Shown here in pieces: positions 16,698 through 25,750 of a stretch of 64,000 nucleotides of DNA; position 1 is the first letter of the stretch; every line of letters starts with the position of its first letter. Where the stretch lies: NCBI RefSeq assembly GCF_000526915.1, contig NZ_JAGZ01000008.1, positions 141,611 through 205,610 on the forward strand, in the 5' to 3' direction. The stretch comes from Mycobacterium genavense ATCC 51234 (GTDB lineage: Bacteria; Actinomycetota; Actinomycetes; Mycobacteriales; Mycobacteriaceae). The position numbers and the translations under genes are program-made. The notes beneath the pieces are model-generated. The model had not been told where the DNA came from. It did not search any database and saw nothing but the letters and a program-made list of their open reading frames with translations.

Positions 16698-18219
16698 ATG
16701 ACCACACAGATCCCGCACTTCATCGACGGGAAGCGCACCGCAGGCAAGTCCAGCCGCACCGCCGACGCCTTCAACCCCAGCACCGGCGAGGTGCAGGCGA
16801 AAGTCGCGATGGCCTCGCCGGCCGACGTCGACGCCGCGGCCGCCTCCGCCGTCGAGGCCCAAAAGGGTTGGGCCGCAACGAATCCGCAGCGCCGCGCGCG
16901 GGTGATGATGAAGTTAATCGAGCTGGTCAACCAGAACATGGACGAGCTGGCCGAACTGCTGTCCCTCGACCACGGCAAGACCGTCCCCGACGCCCACGGC
17001 GACATCCAGCGCGGCATCGAGGTGATCGAGTTCGCCATCGGCATCCCGCACCTGCTCAAGGGCGAATACAGCGAGGGCGCCGGCCCGGGCATCGACGTCT
17101 ACTCGCTGCGCCAGCCGCTGGGCGTGGTCGCCGGCATCACGCCGTTCAACTTCCCCGCGGTGATCCCGCTATGGAATGCCGGGCCCGACCTGGCCTGTGG
17201 CAACGCGTTCGTGCTCAAGCCCAGTGAACGTGACCCGTCGGTGCCGCTGCGGCTGGCCGAGATCTTCCTCGAGGCCGGCCTGCCGCCGGGCGTGTTCCAG
17301 GTCGTGCAGGGCGACAAGGAGGCCGTCGACGCGATCCTGCACCACCGCGACATCAAGGCGGTCGGCTTCGTCGGCAGCTCCGACATCGCGCACTACATCT
17401 ACTCGACGGCCGCCGCGAACGACAAGCGCTCGCAGTGCTTCGGCGGCGCCAAGAACCACATGATCGTGATGCCCGACGCCGACCTTGACCAGGCCGTCGA
17501 CGCGCTGATCGGCGCCGGCTACGGCAGCGCCGGGGAGCGCTGCATGGCGATCAGCGTCGCGGTGCCCGTGGGCGAGAAGACGGCGGATCGGTTGCGCGCC
17601 AGGCTGATTGAACGGATCAACAATCTGCGCGTGGGCCACAGCCTGGATCCCAAGGCCGACTACGGCCCGCTGGTCACCGAGGCCGCGGTGGCCCGGGTAC
17701 GCGACTACATCGGTCAGGGTGTCGAGGCCGGCGCCGAGCTGGTGATCGACGGCCGCGAGCGGCGCAGCGACGACCTGACCTTCGGGGACGCCAACCTCGA
17801 GGGCGGGGTTCTTCATCGGGCCGACCCTGTTCGACCGCTTCACCCCCGACATGTCCATCTACACCGACGAGATCTTCGGGCCGGTGCTGTGCATCGTGCG
17901 GGCTCACGACTACGAGGAGGCGCTGCGGCTGCCGTCCGAGCACGAATACGGCAACGGTGTCGCGATCTTCACCCGCGACGGTGACGCCGCCCGCGATTTC
18001 GTGTCGCGCGTCGAGGTCGGCATGGTCGGCGTCAACGTGCCGATCCCGGTGCCGGTGGCCTACCACACCTTCGGCGGCTGGAAGCGCTCCGGCTTCGGCG
18101 ACCTCAACCAGCACGGCCCGGCGTCGATCCAGTTCTACACCAAGGTCAAGACCGTGACGTCGCGGTGGCCGTCCGGCATCAAGGACGGCGCCGAATTCGT
18201 CATCCCGACAATGGATTAG
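16698..18219 (+). pseudogene. mmsA: Methylmalonate-semialdehyde dehydrogenase, frameshifted
   Basis: This gene would encode the CoA-acylating aldehyde dehydrogenase that ends valine degradation, turning methylmalonate semialdehyde into propionyl-CoA. It starts at ATG 16698 (MTTQIPHFIDGK). The catalytic Cys is in YGSAGERCMAISV, and NAD-site residues are in TPFNFPAVIP and GFVGSS. One extra G in the run at 17805-17808 shifts the frame: the first part runs off after DANLEGG, and the rest continues one frame over as FIGPTLFDRF to the end (PTMD). Without that base the gene is 506 residues, normal for the family. The rest of the operon (fadE9, mmsB) is intact. It corresponds to Rv0753c. Confidence 0.9.
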
Positions 18220-18223
18220 GGCC

Positions 18224-19384
18224 ATGTTCGCCCTGAACGACGACGAACGGGTCATCGCGGAGACGGCGGCCGCGTTCGCCGCCAAACGCATAGCCCCGTA
18301 CGCCCTGGAATGGGAAGCGACCCAACACTTCCCGACCGATGTGTTGCGCGAGGCCGCCGAGCTGGGCATGGCGGCGATCTACTGCCGCGAGGACGCCGGC
18401 GGCAGCGGGTTGCGCCGGCTGGACGGGGTGCGGATCTTCGAGCAGCTGGCCATTGCCGACCCCACCACGGCCGCCTTCCTGTCGATCCGCAACATGTGCG
18501 CGTGGATGATCGACAGCTTCGGCACCGACGAGCAACGCAAGGAATGGATTCCGCGGCTGACGTCGATGGATGCCATCGCCAGCTACTGCCTGACGGAGCC
18601 CGGCGCCGGATCCGATGCCAGCGCGTTGAGCACTCGTGCGGTCGCCCACGGTGGCGACTATGTGCTCGACGGTGTCAAGCAGTTCATCTCCGGTGCCGGC
18701 GCTTCCGACGTCTACGTGGTGATGGCAAGAACGGGCAGTGACGGTCCACGCGGGATCTCGACGTTCATCGTCGAAAAGGGCACGCCTGGGCTGTCTTTCG
18801 GCGCGCCCGAGGAGAAGATGGGCTGGCACGCCCAACCGACCGCACAGGTGATCTTCGACGGCGTACGGGTGCCTGCCGACGCGATGCTGGGCGGGGCCGA
18901 GGGCGAGGGTTCCGGCTTCGGCATCGCGATGAACGGCCTCAACGGCGGCCGGCTCAACATCGCGGCGTGTTCGCTGGGTGGCGCGCAGTTCGCCTTCGAC
19001 AAGGCGGGTGCCTACGTGCGCGATCGGCAGGCATTCGGTTCTTCCCTGCTCGACGAGCCGACCATCCGATTCACCCTGGCCGACATGGCCACCGGACTGG
19101 AAACGTCGCGAATGATGTTGTGGCGGGCGGCGAGTGCGTTGGACGCGGGCGACCCCGACAGGGTCGAGCTGTGCGCGATGGCCAAACGCTACCTCACCGA
19201 CACCTGCTTCGACGTCGCGGACAAAGCGCTGCAACTGCATGGGGGCTACGGCTACCTGCGCGAGTACGGTCTGGAAAAGATCGTCCGCGATCTTCGGGTG
19301 CACCGAATTCTCGAGGGGACCAACGAAATCATGCGGGTGGTCATCGGTCGCGCCGAGGCCGGCCGCTTCCGAGCCACCGCTTAG
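18224..19384 (+). CDS. fadE9: Acyl-CoA dehydrogenase (isobutyryl-CoA type)
   Basis: A 386-residue acyl-CoA dehydrogenase, four bases after mmsA. FAD-binding segments are YCLTEPGAGSD and FISGAGASD. The C-terminal block GGYGYLREYGLEKIVRD and RILEGTNEI carries the catalytic Glu region of this family. M. tuberculosis has the same order, mmsA-fadE9-mmsB (Rv0753c-Rv0751c), which places it in valine degradation at isobutyryl-CoA to methacrylyl-CoA. It is a soluble tetrameric flavoenzyme that passes electrons to electron-transfer flavoprotein. No lesion is seen, although the gene ahead is frameshifted. Confidence 0.92.
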   Translation: MFALNDDERVIAETAAAFAAKRIAPYALEWEATQHFPTDVLREAAELGMAAIYCREDAGGSGLRRLDGVRIFEQLAIADPTTAAFLSIRNMCAWMIDSFGTDEQRKEWIPRLTSMDAIASYCLTEPGAGSDASALSTRAVAHGGDYVLDGVKQFISGAGASDVYVVMARTGSDGPRGISTFIVEKGTPGLSFGAPEEKMGWHAQPTAQVIFDGVRVPADAMLGGAEGEGSGFGIAMNGLNGGRLNIAACSLGGAQFAFDKAGAYVRDRQAFGSSLLDEPTIRFTLADMATGLETSRMMLWRAASALDAGDPDRVELCAMAKRYLTDTCFDVADKALQLHGGYGYLREYGLEKIVRDLRVHRILEGTNEIMRVVIGRAEAGRFRATA

Positions 19385-19394
19385 AAAGGCAGCA

Positions 19395-20276
19395 ATGACA
19401 GAGCCTTTGAAGATCGCCTTCTTGGGGCTGGGGAACATGGGCGCGCCGATGTCGGCGAACCTGCTGGGCGCCGGCCACACCGTGCGCGGGTTCGACCCGG
19501 TGCCCGCCGCGGCGGCGGCCGCGGCCGAAGGCGGCGTCGAGGTCTTCGACACCGCCGCCGATGCGGTGACCGAGGCCGACGTGGTGATCACCATGCTGCC
19601 CAACGGCGACATCGTCAAACGCTGCTACGCCGAGGTGCTGCCGGCCGCACGCGAGGGTGCGTTGTTCATCGACAGCTCCACGATCTCGGTCAACGACGCC
19701 CGCGAGGTGCACGCGCAGGCCCAGGCGCACGGGGTCGCCCAGGTGGACGCGCCGGTCTCCGGCGGGGTGAAGGGCGCCGTCGCCGGGACGCTGGCATTCA
19801 TGGTGGGTGGCGAAGAGTCGGCGATGCAACGAGCCCGGCCGGTGCTGGAACCCATGGCGGGCAAGATCATTCACTGCGGCGCCGCCGGCGCGGGCCAGGC
19901 CGCCAAGGTGTGCAACAACATGGTGCTGGCGGTGCAACAGATCGCGGTCGGCGAGGCGTTCGTGCTGGCCGAAAAGCTCGGGCTGTCGGCGCAGTCGCTG
20001 TTCGACGTGATCACCGGCGCGACCGGCAACTGCCGGGCGGTGCACACCAATTGCCCGGTGCCGGGCCCGGTTCCGACGTCGCCGGCCAACAATGACTTCA
20101 AGCCGGGCTTCGCGACCGCCCTGATGAACAAGGACCTGGGTCTGGCGATGGACGCGGTAACCTCGACCGGCTCGTCGGCTCCGCTGGGCCGCCACGCCGC
20201 CGAGATCTACGCGAAGTTCGCCGCCTCCCATGCCGACAAGGATTTCAGCGCCGTCATAGAGATGCTGCGCGGCTGA
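19395..20276 (+). CDS. mmsB: 3-hydroxyisobutyrate dehydrogenase
   Basis: A 293-residue NAD-dependent dehydrogenase starting MTEPLKIAFLGLGNMGAPM at ATG 19395, after an AAAGG ribosome site. The Rossmann motif is GLGNMG. The substrate signature DAPVSGGVKGA, the catalytic Lys region GQAAKVCNNM, and the C-terminal motif FATALMNKDLGLA are all present. It oxidises 3-hydroxyisobutyrate to methylmalonate semialdehyde, the substrate of the broken MmsA, so loss of MmsA would leave this step without an outlet. It corresponds to Rv0751c. Confidence 0.93.
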   Translation: MTEPLKIAFLGLGNMGAPMSANLLGAGHTVRGFDPVPAAAAAAAEGGVEVFDTAADAVTEADVVITMLPNGDIVKRCYAEVLPAAREGALFIDSSTISVNDAREVHAQAQAHGVAQVDAPVSGGVKGAVAGTLAFMVGGEESAMQRARPVLEPMAGKIIHCGAAGAGQAAKVCNNMVLAVQQIAVGEAFVLAEKLGLSAQSLFDVITGATGNCRAVHTNCPVPGPVPTSPANNDFKPGFATALMNKDLGLAMDAVTSTGSSAPLGRHAAEIYAKFAASHADKDFSAVIEMLRG

Positions 20277-20313
20277 CGACTTAGGCAATGCGGTTGTCTC
20301 CGAGGAGTGTTCG

Positions 20314-20682
20314 ATGATCGAAGTATTGGACGACATGCCGGCGGGTGTCACCGGCATCCGCGTTTCCGGCCGGCTGAACAGCGACGATCTGCGCGACTTC
20401 AAGCCCGCCATGGAAGAGCTCGTCAAAACCGACGAGATCAGGATCGTGGAGGTCATCGCGTCCGATTACGAGGGCTTCGGATCCGGCGGGCTGGTCGAGG
20501 ATCTGAAGTTGGGGCTGGGCGCCGTATTCAGACATCATTCGGCGTTCAAGCGGATCGCGGTCGTGTCCGACAAGGAGTGGGTCGGCCACACCCTGCACGC
20601 GCTGGCGTGGATGATTCCCGGCGAGCTCGCCGTGTTCGGGCTCGACGAACTCGAACGCGCCAAGCAGTGGGCCGCCGGCTGA
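20314..20682 (+). CDS. SpoIIAA-like (STAS-fold) protein
   Basis: A 122-residue soluble protein starting MIEVLDDMPAGVTGIRVSGRL. It matches the SpoIIAA-like family (lipid-binding or STAS-related fold), recognisable by VSGRLNSDDLRDFKP near the start and by RIAVVSDKEWVGHTLHALAWMIPGEL later. These proteins bind small hydrophobic molecules or act as solitary STAS domains; the true role is unknown. It follows mmsB by 37 bases with a GAGGAG ribosome site and may be the last gene of the valine operon. It converges with the MarR gene. Confidence 0.8.
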   Translation: MIEVLDDMPAGVTGIRVSGRLNSDDLRDFKPAMEELVKTDEIRIVEVIASDYEGFGSGGLVEDLKLGLGAVFRHHSAFKRIAVVSDKEWVGHTLHALAWMIPGELAVFGLDELERAKQWAAG

Positions 20683-20683
20683 C

Positions 20684-21184
20684 CTAGAAGTCGCCGGCGT
20701 TGCGGCGCAAGGTCTCGATCGATGCCACCAGCGCCTGCGATTCGGCGGTATCCATGCCGATGTCGGCGAACACCTGCTCGTTGAGCGTGACGGTGGCGTC
20801 CTCCACGGTCGACCGGCCGAGCTCGGTGATCTGCACCAGCGTGGTGCGCCCGTCGGTGGGGTGCGGCAGCCGCCGCACCAGTCCGTCGGCCTCCAGCCGG
20901 CGGATCGCATGGCTGACGCTGGTGACATGGACCTGTAGCCGGTCGGACGCCTTGGTGATGGGCAGCGCCCCGGTCCGGCTGAACGCGAGCAGCCGCAGCA
21001 ACTCATAGCGCGAGAAACTCAGGTCATAGGGCCGCAGCGCCGTCTCCACCCGCGCCAGCAGGATCTGATGCGCACGCATCACCGAAGTCAGTGCGACCAT
21101 GCCCTGCGACACGTCGCCCCAGCCCGCACGCTCCCAATTGGTGCGCGCGGCAGCGATCGGGTCACGCTTCTTGTCCGGGGCCAC
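20684..21184 (-). CDS. MarR-family transcriptional regulator
   Basis: A 166-residue winged-helix regulator starting at GTG 21184 (MAPDKKRDPIAAARTNWERAGW). The DNA-binding helix-turn-helix is about residues 72-95 (PITKASDRLQVHVTSVSHAIRRLE), and the wing is DGLVRRLPHPTDGRTTLVQIT. MarR proteins act as dimers, usually repressing nearby genes until a ligand binds. It lies 59 bases downstream of the aminotransferase gene on the same strand, so it could control the cluster above it. By position it resembles Rv0737, which sits next to rslA in M. tuberculosis; here the four-gene cluster separates them. Confidence 0.87.
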   Translation of the reverse strand: MAPDKKRDPIAAARTNWERAGWGDVSQGMVALTSVMRAHQILLARVETALRPYDLSFSRYELLRLLAFSRTGALPITKASDRLQVHVTSVSHAIRRLEADGLVRRLPHPTDGRTTLVQITELGRSTVEDATVTLNEQVFADIGMDTAESQALVASIETLRRNAGDF

Positions 21185-21243
21185 GCCTTTTCATACCGCA
21201 CTTGCGGCAAGAGCGGGTCGACTGACCCGATTCGACGGCTGCT

Positions 21244-22281
21244 TTATTTGCCCACCGCGGACAGCACCGCCAACGTGGATGCGCGGCTGCCCACGGTAAT
21301 CCGCGCACCGCCGTCCGGATAGCAACGCACCCGAAGCCCGCTGTCGGCGAACACCTCGCTCCACTGCCGGCCCAGCGCGGTCTTCGCCGGCAGGTACATG
21401 AAGTTGGCGTGCGCGTCGGTCGTGTATATCCCGAGCGCGGACAGTCGCATCCGCAAGTACCGCCGTTCGGCGGTGATCATCCGGATCCGTTGCAGCAGTT
21501 CGTCTTCGGCGTTGTATGATGCGGCGACGGCGGGCAGGCTGGTCATCGCGATACCGAACGGCAGCTGGTGCGACCACATCGTCGCGGCCAGCTCGGGTGC
21601 CGCCACCCCATAACCGATCCGCAGCCCGGCCAGCCCGTACGCCTTGGAAAACGTCCGTACCACGACCACATTGGGGAATCGCCGCGCCAGCGCCGCCACC
21701 TCGACCCGGTGTTCGGGCGCGGCGAACTCGATGTACGCCTCGTCGAGCAGCACGATGGTCTCGCGAGGCACCCGGCGCAGGAACCGGAACAGATGTGACG
21801 TCGGCTCCAGCGTGCCGGTGGGGTTGTGCGGCCGGCACACCACGACGACGCGGGCACTGGCGGCCGCGGTGCCCAGCCGCTCGAGGTCGTTGTGGCCGGC
21901 CTTGTTCAGCGGCACCGTCACCGAGTTCAATCGGGCCATCTGCGCGATGATCGGGTAGCCGTCGAAGGTGGGCGCCGACATGACCATCGAGTCGCCCGGA
22001 ACGGTCAGTGCCTGCAGCGCCTGCAACACCACCCCGGTCGCGCCGGCGCCCAGCACCACCTGCTCGGAGCCGACGCCGATGCGGCTTGCGATCAGGTTGC
22101 GTAACCGCTCGGGCAGAAACTCCGGATACCGGTTGGCCGCATCGATCGACTTGACCAGCACCGACCGTACCGCAGGAAGCGGCGGGAACGGATTTTCGTT
22201 GAGCGACAAGGCCAGTGGATCGATCGCGTGCGGGACCGAGTCATCGACCTCAGCGGTGGCGGAGCTTGCGACGGGTCGCAT
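21244..22281 (-). CDS. PLP-dependent aminotransferase (HisC-like)
   Basis: A 345-residue fold-type I aminotransferase of the class I/II, HisC-like group. Lys213 in RTFSKAYGLAGLRIG is the Schiff-base lysine. Other PLP contacts are visible in RPHNPTG, in LLDEAYIEF (Asp180 pairing with the pyridine N) and in LNENPFPP near the start. It would make or use an amino acid or amine by transferring an amino group to a keto acid or ketone. Its ATG overlaps the KAS III-like stop by one base (TGATG), so expression is coupled. The cluster context argues against a role in histidine synthesis. Confidence 0.88.
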   Translation of the reverse strand: MRPVASSATAEVDDSVPHAIDPLALSLNENPFPPLPAVRSVLVKSIDAANRYPEFLPERLRNLIASRIGVGSEQVVLGAGATGVVLQALQALTVPGDSMVMSAPTFDGYPIIAQMARLNSVTVPLNKAGHNDLERLGTAAASARVVVVCRPHNPTGTLEPTSHLFRFLRRVPRETIVLLDEAYIEFAAPEHRVEVAALARRFPNVVVVRTFSKAYGLAGLRIGYGVAAPELAATMWSHQLPFGIAMTSLPAVAASYNAEDELLQRIRMITAERRYLRMRLSALGIYTTDAHANFMYLPAKTALGRQWSEVFADSGLRVRCYPDGGARITVGSRASTLAVLSAVGK

Positions 22282-23300
22282 CAGTCTCGCCCGCCCCAGC
22301 GCACCGCCGCCGCACCGGCGAAGTCGCCGGCGTGGGCGAAGCCCGCCATCAGCACCACGTCACCGGACTTGAGCTGGCCGTCGGATATCGCGCGATCCAG
22401 GTTGATCGGGATGCCGGCGCCGAACAGGTTGCCGCACTCCTCGAAGGTGTCCCGGTGACGTTCCGGCGGCAACTCGAGCGCATCGCGCCAGTTGCGCAGA
22501 AACGCACGGTTCGGCTGGTTGGTGACCATCAGATCGATGTCTTTGGCGGGCACGCCGATTCGGTCACAGACCGCCAGCGCCACCTCGGGAACCTGGCGGT
22601 TGCCGCGGGCCAGCACCTTGGTGATCTTGCTTTCGGTGAAGCCGATGCTGCCCTCGCCGGGACCCGCCTGCCACCACTTGCGGGGCGGATCGAACGACAG
22701 CGTCATCTCCCCCGCGAATTCACCGTAGGTGCGGCACTCGACGTCGAGGATCGGCGACCGATCGCCCACCGTAACCAGTCCGACCGCCGCACCGTCACCG
22801 GGTACGGCCGATTGCGCCTTGCGCCGAATCGTGGACTGGTCGAAGAACTGGCCGGCCGCGTTCTGCGCGATCGCGATCAGCGCGGTGTGCCCTTCGCCGG
22901 ACGCCAGCAGTTTGCGGGCCACGTTGAGCGCCAACACAAATGCCGCACATCCACCGTTGTTCAGGTCCAGCACCCACGACGGCCGCAGGCCCAGCCGGTG
23001 GGCGATGCCGCCGCCCTGGCCGTAGAACGCCATGTCGGGTACCTGAGTGTGGGTGATCAACACGTCCGCACCCTCGACGACGTCGTGGCCGTGCCGCTCG
23101 ATCAGACCTTGGGCCGCGCGTTCGATCATGTCGATCGAACTCTCGTCGGGCCCGACGTGATGGCGAAACTTCGGAGCCCGGAACATCACGTTCTCCCGGA
23201 GCTCGTCGGATTCGGCGAACTGGGCGTAATACTCGGCCGGGATCGGCTCGCCGGGCAGGTAGGTGGAGACGTCGATCAGGCTGACATTCGGAGTACCCAT
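22281..23300 (-). CDS. KAS III-like condensing enzyme with altered triad
   Basis: A 339-residue thiolase-fold protein of the 3-oxoacyl-ACP synthase III (FabH-like) group. The nucleophile is Cys118 (NNGGCAAF). The third catalytic residue, Asn291, is in the CGNLFGAG loop. The middle residue, normally His in HQxN, is Asn261 here (TNQPN). The spacing from 261 to 291 is the same 30 residues as His244 to Asn274 in E. coli FabH, so this is a true substitution. Without that His, decarboxylative condensation is doubtful, so acyl transfer or another condensation is possible. It lies 7 bases after the SRPBCC gene and overlaps the aminotransferase start by one base. Confidence 0.85.
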   Translation of the reverse strand: MGTPNVSLIDVSTYLPGEPIPAEYYAQFAESDELRENVMFRAPKFRHHVGPDESSIDMIERAAQGLIERHGHDVVEGADVLITHTQVPDMAFYGQGGGIAHRLGLRPSWVLDLNNGGCAAFVLALNVARKLLASGEGHTALIAIAQNAAGQFFDQSTIRRKAQSAVPGDGAAVGLVTVGDRSPILDVECRTYGEFAGEMTLSFDPPRKWWQAGPGEGSIGFTESKITKVLARGNRQVPEVALAVCDRIGVPAKDIDLMVTNQPNRAFLRNWRDALELPPERHRDTFEECGNLFGAGIPINLDRAISDGQLKSGDVVLMAGFAHAGDFAGAAAVRWGGRD

Positions 23301-23307
23301 GGTTCGC

Positions 23308-23955
23308 TCATCTCATCCAGTCGGGGGTCACCGGCAGGCCGTTGTGGTGGCGGTACTCGGCGATTGCCTTGAGGTTCTTCAATTCCAGCAGGTGGCCTGC
23401 GCCGAACATGTCCCAGAAGTCGCCGACCCACACCGGGCGCTGCGCCGGTGCCGTCTCGGGATACGGGTTGTGGTCGTAGAACGGGTGATGGCAATTGGTC
23501 CACAGCACAACCGAACCCGGCTTGTCGAGCACCAGCTGCGCGTCGATCACCCGCATCAGATAGATCATCCACAGGTGCTTGCCTTGATCCCACGCGCAGT
23601 GGTAGTCGACGGTGCGGGACTGCTCGTTGGCGACGGTGCGGGTGTAGATCTCGGTCTCCGAGCCGAGCCGATCGTAGGCCAGCCACAGGCCGGGCTCGTC
23701 GGTCTCGGTGAAACCGCGCAGACTGTAGGTCCACTCTTCGAGGCTGCGGGTGTCGGACAGATACTCGTACAGCTCGTCGGGCGGGCAGTCGATGTAATCG
23801 TTGACGGTGCAATACTCACCGAAGACCTGATCGTGCGGGTACACCGATCGCATCATGTCCATGATGATCGGGGTGGCCTGCTCGCGGGGGCTGGTTTCGA
23901 TGCGCGTGACCCCGTCGATGAGGTCGGGAATGTCTTCAAGCGCTGGCAGCGACAT
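23308..23955 (-). CDS. SRPBCC-superfamily protein
   Basis: A 215-residue soluble protein starting MSLPALEDIPDLIDG at ATG 23955. Segments such as DYIDCPPDELYEYLSDTRSLEEWTYSLRGF have the shape of the START/polyketide-cyclase-like fold, where an N-terminal strand leads into helices lining a hydrophobic cavity. Such proteins bind, cyclise or dehydrate hydrophobic intermediates. The C-terminal region (WVGDFWDMFGAGHLLELKN) is unusual and I do not recognise a named family. Its start overlaps the end of the ThDP enzyme gene by 20 bases, a strong sign of an operon. Confidence 0.72.
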   Translation of the reverse strand: MSLPALEDIPDLIDGVTRIETSPREQATPIIMDMMRSVYPHDQVFGEYCTVNDYIDCPPDELYEYLSDTRSLEEWTYSLRGFTETDEPGLWLAYDRLGSETEIYTRTVANEQSRTVDYHCAWDQGKHLWMIYLMRVIDAQLVLDKPGSVVLWTNCHHPFYDHNPYPETAPAQRPVWVGDFWDMFGAGHLLELKNLKAIAEYRHHNGLPVTPDWMR

Positions 23956-25678
23956 TGGTGCATTTCTCCTTAACGGTCGGAATCTCGCTAATGGCAATAG
24001 TTTCCGTCTTTGCTGCGGTGAGAAACGGTGCGAACGGCGGAATTTCGTCGGCGGCGCACTCGATGCTGACCACCGCCGGGCCGTCGAAGCGCAGCGCTTC
24101 CCCCAGCGCGGCGGCGAGTCCTTCCGCGTCGCCGACGTCGATCGACGTCAGGCCCGGGAACATGGCCGCCAGCCCGGCACCGAGCCGGCTGGGCCGAAAT
24201 CGGTTGTAACTGTAGAGATTGTCGTAGAACAGCTGCTCGCGCGTCACGCACATGGCGTGCGCGTTGTTGTTGAACAACACGAACGTCACCGGCAGCCGGT
24301 ATTGCACCGCGGTGTGGACTTCCATGCCGTGCATGAAAAACGCTCCGTCGCCGGCGATCACCACGGTTCGTCCACTGGGACGTCCGCTGTTGGCCCGCCC
24401 GAATGCCATTCCGATGCCGGCCCCGAAGCTGTAACCCATGCCGCCCATACCGAGTGCGACGGTGAATCTGCCGCCGCGCCGCGCCGGTAGGTAATGCACC
24501 GCGGACGCACCGGTGTTGCCCGCGTCGACCACGATGTCGGCGCCGTCGGGCAACACGTTGTTGAGCACCGCCATGGCGTCGCGATAGCGCAGGCCCGCAC
24601 CGACCCACGACGGGGGCGTCAGCTCGGAGCGGGACACGACGTCGGGTACCCGGACGCCGGTAGGCCGTCCACTGCCGGACAGTGCGTCCGTCAGCATGCG
24701 CAGCGAGGCCCGCAGGTCGTCCGTGTGCACATGCGTGCAAGAAACATAGGGCTGCGCGGCGCCGATCGACAGTGTGCGCACCTTCGCCAGGGCGTCGTCG
24801 AGCCCGGCACGAGCGGTGACCGACAGCCGGGATCCGACCACCAGGCACACGGCGCTGGCGGCTACCGCTTCGGCCACCCCCGGGTGGCCCATTACACCGG
24901 TTACTCCCAGCGCGGACGAAGAGCCGAATCCCGGTGTGCCGGAAGTATCTTTGGCGTCGGGCACGGTGGCTACCCGGGCCCGCAGCAAGGCGCGCAGCTC
25001 CTCGAGCTCGGTGCGGGCGTTGTCACGGGCCACCTGCTCGCCGGCGATGATGGTGATCAGTCCGGTGACGTTGCGCAGCACCGGAATGATCGGTTGCGGG
25101 TTTCCGATCGGCCGTGGGTCGTCACCGATGGCGCCGATTCGATCGGCGTAGACGAACGCCTGTTGAATATCCTTGGGTAACAACAGGACTGCTGGCCCTC
25201 CGGTGCGCGCCGCGGTGATCGCCCGGCGCAGCGCCGCGCCGATGTCGGCCGGCCGCAGCACCCGCTCGCAGGACACCGAAACCGCGGAGAACACGGCCTC
25301 GGCGTTCAGCGATCCATTGTTTCCACTGGTGTCCTGAAAACTGCCGCGGCCATCCATCGTCGCCGGGGCCTGACCGACCAGCGCCAGCACCGGAACCCGG
25401 CTTGTCAACGACTCCCCAAGTGCCGCTACAAGATTCAGTGCTCCGCCACCCGAGGTCGCGGCCACCACACCCAAACCGGCGCCGCTGCGGCTGTACCCGT
25501 CGGCCATGGTGGCGGCCGAGAATTCATGCTTGGCCAGGACGGCGGTGAGTTCGGAGCGGAAATGCGCGGCGTCGTAAAGGTCTTCGATGTTGGCGCCGTC
25601 CACCCCGAAGATGTGGTCCACGCCGATCGACGCGAGGCATTCGACGATCTGGTCAACAACCCGGTGCTTCCGAGGCAT
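23936..25678 (-). CDS. Thiamine-diphosphate-dependent enzyme (acetolactate-synthase-like)
   Basis: A 580-residue protein with the usual three domains of the family. The N-terminal pyrimidine-binding domain has the catalytic Glu52 (AKHEFSAATMADGY). A central domain spans about 185-340. The C-terminal diphosphate domain has the GDG...NNN metal/ThDP motif at about 443-472. Enzymes of this family decarboxylate 2-keto acids and join the resulting carbanion to an acceptor. It lies 72 bases after rslA on the same strand and overlaps the SRPBCC gene. Unlike ilvB it has no small-subunit gene beside it, so a biosynthetic carboligase or decarboxylase role is more likely than branched-chain amino acid synthesis. 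Confidence 0.87.
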   Translation of the reverse strand: MPRKHRVVDQIVECLASIGVDHIFGVDGANIEDLYDAAHFRSELTAVLAKHEFSAATMADGYSRSGAGLGVVAATSGGGALNLVAALGESLTSRVPVLALVGQAPATMDGRGSFQDTSGNNGSLNAEAVFSAVSVSCERVLRPADIGAALRRAITAARTGGPAVLLLPKDIQQAFVYADRIGAIGDDPRPIGNPQPIIPVLRNVTGLITIIAGEQVARDNARTELEELRALLRARVATVPDAKDTSGTPGFGSSSALGVTGVMGHPGVAEAVAASAVCLVVGSRLSVTARAGLDDALAKVRTLSIGAAQPYVSCTHVHTDDLRASLRMLTDALSGSGRPTGVRVPDVVSRSELTPPSWVGAGLRYRDAMAVLNNVLPDGADIVVDAGNTGASAVHYLPARRGGRFTVALGMGGMGYSFGAGIGMAFGRANSGRPSGRTVVIAGDGAFFMHGMEVHTAVQYRLPVTFVLFNNNAHAMCVTREQLFYDNLYSYNRFRPSRLGAGLAAMFPGLTSIDVGDAEGLAAALGEALRFDGPAVVSIECAADEIPPFAPFLTAAKTETIAISEIPTVKEKCTNVAASA

Positions 25679-25750
25679 CTGCTCTACCTAAGTTCGATTG
25701 AGACGATGCCTAAGGCACGAACCAGCCGAGCCGCCGGTTCACCCGAGGGG

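Noticed and set aside
16577..17092. Extension of the flavoprotein gene upstream of ATG 16576
   Set aside because: It would cover the start of mmsA on the other strand and has no family similarity; MHTIDADYLVVGAGAMG is a normal flavoprotein start.
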